DNA from: Bacteroidales bacterium
GTDB lineage: Bacteria; Bacteroidota; Bacteroidia; Bacteroidales; UBA932
Reading direction: 5' to 3'
Length of the DNA stretch: 32,098 bases
NCBI GenBank assembly: GCA_016285175.1
Contig: JAEEQF010000001.1
Location: forward strand, 1-32,098
The translations under genes and the position numbers were made by a program. Position 1 is the first letter of the stretch; each line of letters starts with the position of its first letter. Positions 27,120 through 32,098 of the stretch are shown piece by piece. The notes beneath the pieces are model-generated. The model had not been told where the DNA came from. It saw nothing but the letters and a program-made list of their open reading frames with translations, and made no database searches.

Positions 27120-27640
27120 TTTACGGTCTCAAGCAGTTTTACAATTTCCCCGAAGGCTTCCTTCTGGGAGAGGGCTTTATCGGCCGGATCCATTACTACC
27201 AGGTCAAAGACGCCGTCCGGGATTTGCCGGCGGCCCACTTTGAAGCGGGCCATGGAGCAGCGGGCCATGTACTCCAGCGGATACGTATTATCTGGCAGCA
27301 GGGAAATGAACAGGTCCGGCTCCCCTTCCAGCATGATGCGGGTCTTTTCCTGGGAAGGCCTTCCATACCAGTTCAAGTCTTTCCGCAGCACCGTTGTGGC
27401 AATGCTGGTAATGAGCCTTTCCCCTTTTTCGATTTTCCGGAAGTCGAAGAAGAAGACGCTGCCCTTGATGCCATGGGTCCGGTAAAAAGCCAGGATGTCG
27501 TTCTTGCAAGCCTCAAAGTCCTGCTCCTCTACGCTGATGAACGCCACGGCCGATTGCACCGCTTTCAGGGAAAGCAGGCCCGTGGGCTCCTTGGAGGCCG
27601 ATTTCCGGTAACTCCATCGGCGTAGAAGATCCTTTACCAT
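27116..27640 (-). CDS. Conserved-looking protein of unknown function
   Basis: A 174-residue protein I do not recognise. The start is set at MVKDLLRRWSYRKSA, 2 bases after the stop of the PfkB kinase gene; the frame is open farther upstream but only within that gene. The protein has a basic N-terminus and an alternating alpha/beta pattern (GSVFFFDFRK, DLFISLLPDN, GVFDLVVMDP). There are no signal peptide, membrane helix or catalytic motif that I can identify. Tight spacing and the ATGA overlap with the next gene mean it is expressed with the kinase and the export protein. Confidence 0.7.
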   Translation of the reverse strand: MVKDLLRRWSYRKSASKEPTGLLSLKAVQSAVAFISVEEQDFEACKNDILAFYRTHGIKGSVFFFDFRKIEKGERLITSIATTVLRKDLNWYGRPSQEKTRIMLEGEPDLFISLLPDNTYPLEYMARCSMARFKVGRRQIPDGVFDLVVMDPADKALSQKEAFGEIVKLLETVK

Positions 27641-27642
27641 GG

Positions 27643-28638
27643 CTACTGCGAATTGGCGGCGATGAGGGCGCGGATTTCTTCCTTGGCAGCCCTCCAGCGA
27701 GGAATATCTATCTTGGTTCCAATCACTTCCACCACCTTGGCGGCGATGATGGACCCTATCTCCCCGCACACGCGGAGCGGCATGCCCAGCGAATGGGCAT
27801 AGAGGAAACCCGCCGCATAGGTGTCTCCGGCGCCGGTTGCGTCGATGGGCGTTGCCGGCCAGGGTTCTATGAAGTGATATTCGTCCTTGCTCTTGACCAT
27901 GGAACCCTCCTTGCCCACTTTAACCACGGCAATCTGGCAATACTTTACCAGTTCCTCTATGGCTTCCCGCGGCTCCATCTTGGTGAAGGCCTTGGCCTCC
28001 GTCTCGTTGGCGAAGACAATGTCCACATAGTTCTCCACCAGGTTGTGGAAGAAAGCGTCGTTGGATTCCACCACATTATAGGACGCCATGTCTATGGAAA
28101 TGATGCAGCCTGCGGCCTTGGCCAGTTTGGCTGCCTTGGAGATGAGCTCCTGATTCTGGACCAGATAGCCTTCGATATGGAAATAGTCGTAACCTTCAAA
28201 GAAGGAAGGGTCCAAGTCCTCCGGGCCCAGTTCCAGGGTGGCCCCCATGTAGTCTGCGAAAGTGCGCTCCGCATTGGCGCCCGTGATGAACACCATGCAC
28301 CGGCCGCTGGACTTGGTCCCGTAGAGCATCTGCGCCCGCACACCATACTGTTCCATGGTGCTTTTGAAGAGATTTCCCAAGTCGTCGTTTCCAATCTTTC
28401 CCAGGAAGCCGGATTCCATGCCGAAGATGGCCGTACAGGTGATGGTGTTGGCTGCACTGCCGCCGGGCACGTATTTTACCCCGTATTCCTTAAGGGCTTC
28501 CCAGATATGGTCGCCGGTTTCCATGTCCACGTGCTGCATGCTGCCCAGGGGCAGATGGAACCTGCGCAGGAGGCTGTCGTCCGGAAGGACCGCCAGGATG
28601 TCCGTAAGGGCATTGCCGATGCCGAGAATGGATTTCAT
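27643..28638 (-). CDS. PfkB-family sugar or nucleoside kinase, adenosine kinase-like
   Basis: A 331-residue ribokinase-fold kinase. The substrate-side motif PGGSAANT is at residues 58-65, FLGKIGNDDLG follows, and the ATP-site signature DATGAGDTYAAGF with the catalytic aspartate lies near residues 265-280. The overall layout is closer to adenosine/inosine-type kinases than to fructokinases, but the substrate cannot be fixed. It is first in a three-gene minus-strand unit. The box TACTTTTG on the minus strand is 18 bases before the ATG. Promoter DNA is shared with the divergent YbhN-like gene. Confidence 0.88.
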   Translation of the reverse strand: MKSILGIGNALTDILAVLPDDSLLRRFHLPLGSMQHVDMETGDHIWEALKEYGVKYVPGGSAANTITCTAIFGMESGFLGKIGNDDLGNLFKSTMEQYGVRAQMLYGTKSSGRCMVFITGANAERTFADYMGATLELGPEDLDPSFFEGYDYFHIEGYLVQNQELISKAAKLAKAAGCIISIDMASYNVVESNDAFFHNLVENYVDIVFANETEAKAFTKMEPREAIEELVKYCQIAVVKVGKEGSMVKSKDEYHFIEPWPATPIDATGAGDTYAAGFLYAHSLGMPLRVCGEIGSIIAAKVVEVIGTKIDIPRWRAAKEEIRALIAANSQ

Positions 28639-28656
28639 AGCGAAAGGGTTTATTTA

Positions 28657-28664
28657 CAAAAGTA
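28657..28664 (-). promoter_or_regulatory. Promoter -7 box of the PfkB unit
   Basis: The minus strand reads TACTTTTG, an exact TAnnTTTG match with an 18-base leader. No well-spaced upstream TTG is seen. Confidence 0.55.
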
Positions 28665-28687
28665 GCTATTTTTTGCCGATTTTCCAC

Positions 28688-28695
28688 TATCTTTG
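28688..28695 (+). promoter_or_regulatory. Promoter -7 box of the YbhN-like gene
   Basis: TATCTTTG exactly matches TAnnTTTG; the ATG at 28703 follows after 7 bases. This supports the start at MDKKAKN over any farther upstream start in the same frame. Confidence 0.65.
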
Positions 28696-28702
28696 CCCTT
28701 GT

Positions 28703-29704
28703 ATGGACAAGAAAGCGAAGAATATCCTCCAATACCTGTTCTGGGGGGCCGTGGCGGTGGTGCTGGTGTATTTCTGCCTCCGGAGCATAGATTGGGAACA
28801 GTTTGCCCAGGCCCTGCGCCTGTGCCGCTGGGAATATGTGCTGGCATCAATGGTTCTGGGTACGCTGGTGTTCCTCATCCGGGGCAACCGCTGGAGAATG
28901 CTGCTCACCCCTTTTGACCCGTCCACTTCCCGCGTTACAACCTTCAATTCCTATAATATCTGTATGGCGGTGAACCTGGCCCTTCCCCGCGCCGGGGAGG
29001 TGGTGAAGCTGGGTTATGTGGTAAAGCATTCGGCCCTGGGCAAGGACGGGAAGCGCCTGCTCACCTTCGACAAAGCTCTGGGCACCTTGCTGATAGAACG
29101 TGCCTGGGATGCCTTCATTACCTTAGGCATGGCCGCCGTGCTGCTGCTCATCAAATGGGACAGCTTCGGCGGATACCTGCAGGAAAGCCTTTCCGGCCTG
29201 GGCGGCGGCAACCTCTGGTGGATCCTGGGCGCTGTCCTGGCGCTGGTGGGTATCCTCCTTTACCTGGCCTGGAAACTTCGGGACAGGGGCGGTATCTGGG
29301 CAAAGATATGGAGTTTCGTGGAAGGTATCGGCAAAGGGCTCGTTTCCTTCATGCATATGAAGAAGGTATGGCTCTTCTTCGTTTACACGGCCGTAGTGTG
29401 GATTATCTACTGGCTTATGAGCGCCTGCATCGTGTGGGCCTTGCACGACATCCCCGCCTTCTCCACGCTCAATCTCACGGACGCTTTCTTCCTGATGATT
29501 GCCGGCAGCATCAGTTCCGTGGTTCCCGTTCCGGGAGGCTTCGGCGCGTATCATGGCGTTGTAACCGGAGCGCTCCTGAGCATCTGGGGCATTCCCATCG
29601 GCACGGGTATGATCTTCGCCATCCTCAACCATGAGTCCCAGGTGATAACCCAGGCCCTTTGCGGCCTCTGTTCCTACATCCACGAGAGCTTCTTCCGGAA
29701 ATGA
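28703..29704 (+). CDS. YbhN/AglD-like integral membrane protein (lysylphosphatidylglycerol synthase TM region family)
   Basis: A 333-residue polytopic membrane protein, about eight hydrophobic helices. Family signatures are LPRAGEVVKLGYV near residue 95 and VVPVPGGFGAYHGVV near residue 274. It matches the membrane half of MprF without the catalytic domain; such proteins are suspected of lipid or glycolipid flipping, but the function is unproven. The frame is open upstream into the kinase gene on the other strand, but the promoter box 7 bases away fixes the start. Its TGA overlaps the aroE ATG (ATGA). Confidence 0.85.
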   Translation: MDKKAKNILQYLFWGAVAVVLVYFCLRSIDWEQFAQALRLCRWEYVLASMVLGTLVFLIRGNRWRMLLTPFDPSTSRVTTFNSYNICMAVNLALPRAGEVVKLGYVVKHSALGKDGKRLLTFDKALGTLLIERAWDAFITLGMAAVLLLIKWDSFGGYLQESLSGLGGGNLWWILGAVLALVGILLYLAWKLRDRGGIWAKIWSFVEGIGKGLVSFMHMKKVWLFFVYTAVVWIIYWLMSACIVWALHDIPAFSTLNLTDAFFLMIAGSISSVVPVPGGFGAYHGVVTGALLSIWGIPIGTGMIFAILNHESQVITQALCGLCSYIHESFFRK

Positions 29705-30435
29705 AATTCGCACTCATCGGCCATCCCGTCGCCGGGTCTTTAAGTCCCCGCCTCTTTGAGGCCGCCTATGGGGGCCGATACCCTTATGACCTCATCAACG
29801 AAGCGGCCTTCGACGCCGCCTGGGAGCGTTTTTTGGCCGGATACGACGGCATCAACGTTACCGCGCCTTTCAAACAGGACGCCTTTGCCCGTGTGAGCCG
29901 GCTAAGCCCCGACTCGCTTGCGACGGGCGCCGTTAACCTGGTTGTTAAAAGCGGGGAAGAGACCGTAGGGTACAATACGGATGTGGATGGGGTATTGGGT
30001 GCCGTCCGTGAAACGGGCCTTGCGGTATCCGATGCGCTTATCGTAGGCGCCGGAGGGGCCGCCCGGGCCGCCGCCGTCGCCGCCCTGAGGCTGGGCTGCC
30101 GGGTATGCATCACCAACCGCACTTTCTCCAAGGCCGATGAACTGGCCTATTCCCTGGGCTGCGAAGCCATCCCCCTGGCCGATGCGGGTTCAAAGACTCC
30201 GGACCTGATAGTGTACACCATCCCCGGCTCCTCCCCTGTCATTCCAGGCCTCAACGGGGATCTTTTCCGGAACGCCGTGGTCCTGGAGGCCGAATACAAG
30301 CAGCCCGTCCTGGCCGATATTCCTTGCAGGGCGTACGCAGGCGGCCGCCGCTGGCTCCTCTGGCAGGCCGTGGCCGGATACGCACTCTTTACGGGTGAAG
30401 AGCCCGATGCGGAAAAAATGTCGGCCGTTCTGTAG
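29701..30435 (+). CDS. aroE: Shikimate dehydrogenase
   Basis: Reduces 3-dehydroshikimate to shikimate with NADPH. The 244-residue length is short but normal for Bacteroidota. Motifs are SLSPRLF near residue 13 (shikimate-binding serines), NVTAPFK with the catalytic lysine, GYNTDVDG with the paired aspartate, the nucleotide-binding GAGGAARA and TNRTFSKADEL, and the WLLWQAVAGYALF glutamine near the C-terminus. It starts within the stop of the membrane-protein gene, so the two are co-translated even though no functional link is evident. aroK is about 25 kb away on the other strand. Confidence 0.93.
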   Translation: MKFALIGHPVAGSLSPRLFEAAYGGRYPYDLINEAAFDAAWERFLAGYDGINVTAPFKQDAFARVSRLSPDSLATGAVNLVVKSGEETVGYNTDVDGVLGAVRETGLAVSDALIVGAGGAARAAAVAALRLGCRVCITNRTFSKADELAYSLGCEAIPLADAGSKTPDLIVYTIPGSSPVIPGLNGDLFRNAVVLEAEYKQPVLADIPCRAYAGGRRWLLWQAVAGYALFTGEEPDAEKMSAVL

Positions 30436-30505
30436 GCTTTTCCCAAAAATATCCGTAACTTGCCAATCCGCGGACCAGGATGCCGCGCTTTAAACCTGTT
30501 GTATT

Positions 30506-30994
30506 ATGTCATTGAACAAAGTCATGCTAATCGGTAACGTTGGTAAAGACCCCGATGTACGTTACCTTGAATCCAATCCCAACAATCCCGGCAGCAACGC
30601 CAAGGTTGCTTCCTTCCCTCTTGCCACTTCGGAGCGGTACCGCGACCGCAACGGAGAACTTCGCGAAAACACAGAATGGCATAACATCGTAGCCTGGCGC
30701 AATTCGGCCGACGTGGCGGAAAAGTTCATCCGCAAAGGCACCCAGGTCTTTATCGAAGGGCACCTGCGCACCCGCCAGTGGACAGACCAGACCGGCAACA
30801 AACGTTATACGACGGAAGTGGTGGTAGATACCCTGCAGCTTCTGGGCAAACGTCCGGACGGACAGGATTACCAGCCGGCACCGCAGCCGGCAGCACAGCA
30901 ACCGGTGCAGCCGCAGCCCGTCCAGCCGGTCGTAAATCCGGCCTACAACGGTCCCCAGCCCGCACCGGAACCTTCCGACGACCTACCCTTCTAA
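30506..30994 (+). CDS. ssb: Single-stranded DNA-binding protein
   Basis: Coats single-stranded DNA in replication and repair. It has 162 residues: an N-terminal OB fold to about residue 112 (VMLIGNVGKDPDVRY, TEWHNIVAWR, FIEGHLRTRQW), a proline- and glutamine-rich linker with repeated PQP units, and the partner-binding acidic tip SDDLPF. The 70-base gap after aroE has only an imperfect box (TAACTTG near 30455), so its promoter is uncertain. Its TAA stop overlaps the stop of the convergent aldolase gene. Confidence 0.96.
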   Translation: MSLNKVMLIGNVGKDPDVRYLESNPNNPGSNAKVASFPLATSERYRDRNGELRENTEWHNIVAWRNSADVAEKFIRKGTQVFIEGHLRTRQWTDQTGNKRYTTEVVVDTLQLLGKRPDGQDYQPAPQPAAQQPVQPQPVQPVVNPAYNGPQPAPEPSDDLPF

Positions 30995-32019
30995 GGCAGC
31001 ATAGCTTCCAGCCTGGCCAGCTGCTCCGGCGTAGTGGCCCAACTGGTGGCAAAACGCACCACCGTCCGGCCGTCGGGCCTGTGTTCCCAGATCTCAAAGG
31101 CAACCTGGGGGGCCAGCACGGCCATGGCTGCATCGTCCAGCACCACAAACTGCTGGTTGGTGGGAGAATCCAGGAACAGCTCGTACCCCTTTCTCCGGAA
31201 CATCGCCTTAAGCTGCATCGCCATATCAATGGCGTTCCGGCTTATCTTGAAGTATAGATTATCCGTGAACAGGACATCGAACTGAATGCCCGTAAGACGT
31301 CCTTTGGCCAGCAGTGCACCGTGCTGCTTGATGGTGGTAAAGAAGTGGGCCGGGGCATTTCCGCCGGGGAAGACCACCGCCTCGCCGCAGAGGGCGCCCA
31401 CCTTGGTTCCGCCTATGGTGAACACATCGCAAAGGCCTGCCAGCTCCTGGAAAGTGAAATCGCACTCCGGGCTCATGAGGCCGTAACCCAGACGGGCACC
31501 GTCTATATACAGAGGCAGCTTGTAGCGCTTGCACACCGCATGCAAGGCCTCCAGTTCGGCTTTGGTATAAATGGTTCCATACTCCGTGGGGAAGGAGATG
31601 TACACCAAACCCGGGAATACCATGTGGTCATAGGCCGGCTCGGCATAGAAACCCTCCAGGAAGGCCTCCAGTTCGGCGGCATCCATCTTTCCCTGATGCT
31701 GGGGAAGCGTGAGCACCTTATGTCCGGTGAATTCCACGGCGCCGGCTTCATGCACGGCAATGTGGCCGGTCTGGGCCGCCACCGCCCCCTCGTATCCCTT
31801 GAGCACGGCCGATATCACCGTGGCGTTGGTCTGGGTGCCGCCTGTGAGGAAGAAAACATCGGCCTCCGGACGGTTCAGCGCTTGGCGGATGCGGTCTTTG
31901 GCGCTCCGGGTATACGGGTCTGCCCCATACCCGGGCACCTGCTCCAGATTAGAAGCCAAGAGGCGCTCCAGAATTGCCGGATGCGCCCCTTCGTTATAGT
32001 CACAAGTAAAAGAGAGCAT
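30991..32019 (-). CDS. Threonine aldolase-like PLP-dependent lyase
   Basis: A 342-residue fold-type I pyridoxal-phosphate enzyme of the beta-eliminating lyase / low-specificity L-threonine aldolase group. It should cleave threonine or allo-threonine to glycine and acetaldehyde. Visible are FLTGGTQTNATV (cofactor phosphate loop), GYGADPY, IDGARLGYGL with the ring-binding aspartate, and IGGTKVGAL with the Schiff-base lysine. Exact substrate is not certain. Its ATG overlaps the stop of the preceding gene (TAATG), so it is translationally coupled to a gene beyond the window edge. It converges on ssb with overlapping stops (CTAA, 30991-30994). Confidence 0.85.
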   Translation of the reverse strand: MLSFTCDYNEGAHPAILERLLASNLEQVPGYGADPYTRSAKDRIRQALNRPEADVFFLTGGTQTNATVISAVLKGYEGAVAAQTGHIAVHEAGAVEFTGHKVLTLPQHQGKMDAAELEAFLEGFYAEPAYDHMVFPGLVYISFPTEYGTIYTKAELEALHAVCKRYKLPLYIDGARLGYGLMSPECDFTFQELAGLCDVFTIGGTKVGALCGEAVVFPGGNAPAHFFTTIKQHGALLAKGRLTGIQFDVLFTDNLYFKISRNAIDMAMQLKAMFRRKGYELFLDSPTNQQFVVLDDAAMAVLAPQVAFEIWEHRPDGRTVVRFATSWATTPEQLARLEAMLP

Positions 32020-32098
32020 TACTTGGAGAGTTCATCGGCCTTGGCCGAGAAATACTTGTACAGAGTGGCTTCCACACCCATCACGGCAGGAAGGACAC
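32019..32098 (-). CDS. 3' end of an unidentified gene
   Basis: The minus strand is open from the window edge to a TAA at 32019-32021, encoding the last 25 residues, from VLPAVMGVEATLYKYF to ADELSK. The stop shares a base with the aldolase ATG (TAATG), a typical operon junction, which supports a real gene. The fragment is too short for me to identify. Confidence 0.6.
   Translation of the reverse strand, partial: VLPAVMGVEATLYKYFSAKADELSK

Noticed and set aside
28355..28702. Upstream extension of the YbhN-like frame
   Set aside because: It lies opposite the PfkB kinase; the promoter box at 28688-28695 fixes the start at 28703.

Overview
The window is chromosomal DNA of a GC-rich member of the Bacteroidota, most likely Bacteroidales. 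The evidence is the promoter style: TAnnTTTG boxes, several with a TTG or TTTG about 20 bases upstream, stand before genes on both strands, and Shine-Dalgarno sequences are mostly absent. Gene types also fit: a TonB-dependent receptor followed by a small lipoprotein, a TGS/uridine-kinase fusion, tandem deoxynucleoside kinases and a ParC with a long acidic tail. The exact genus cannot be read from the window.

Most of the window is compact housekeeping DNA. From the left: the 3' part of parC, then recJ, which runs tail-to-tail into a minus-strand unit of a metallo-beta-lactamase-fold hydrolase and shikimate kinase (aroK). A divergent promoter region then starts a plus-strand unit of two deoxynucleoside kinase paralogues and an acyl-CoA ligase (5490-8675). 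After the accessory island come a minus-strand lipoprotein carboxylesterase, uvrA overlapping a HAD phosphatase, a minus-strand nucleoside kinase, a minus-strand TonB receptor plus lipoprotein, lysS with a strong bidirectional terminator, a minus-strand Cache-SpoIIE phosphatase, a SpoU methyltransferase, a minus-strand three-gene unit (PfkB kinase, unknown protein, small export protein), a membrane protein overlapping aroE, ssb, and a minus-strand threonine-aldolase-like enzyme coupled to a gene that leaves the window.

The unusual part is 8694-12786. Two direct copies of a 145-bp element (8694-8838 and 12642-12786, 135/145 identical by hand alignment) bracket an accessory island. Each copy begins and ends with inverted TTGCCGCGAATCCAC arms and is full of hairpins. 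Inside lie a REP-associated (RAYT-type) Y1 transposase, a roughly 390-bp non-coding region with a promoter, a rod-like fold and a terminator, an EcoRI-family adenine methyltransferase whose start codon sits in a hairpin, a 130-bp multi-hairpin element closed by a 20-bp perfect stem, and a DUF262-HNH nuclease. The simplest reading is a REPIN/RAYT locus carrying a candidate restriction-modification pair with an RNA-controlled methylase. The pairing, the RNA and the mobility are inferences. A solitary REP-like half-site (14366-14380) overlaps the promoter of the neighbouring esterase.

Several genes (recJ, the transposase, uvrA, the TonB receptor, the YbhN-like protein) have their ATG only 4-7 bases after the promoter box, which predicts nearly leaderless mRNAs.
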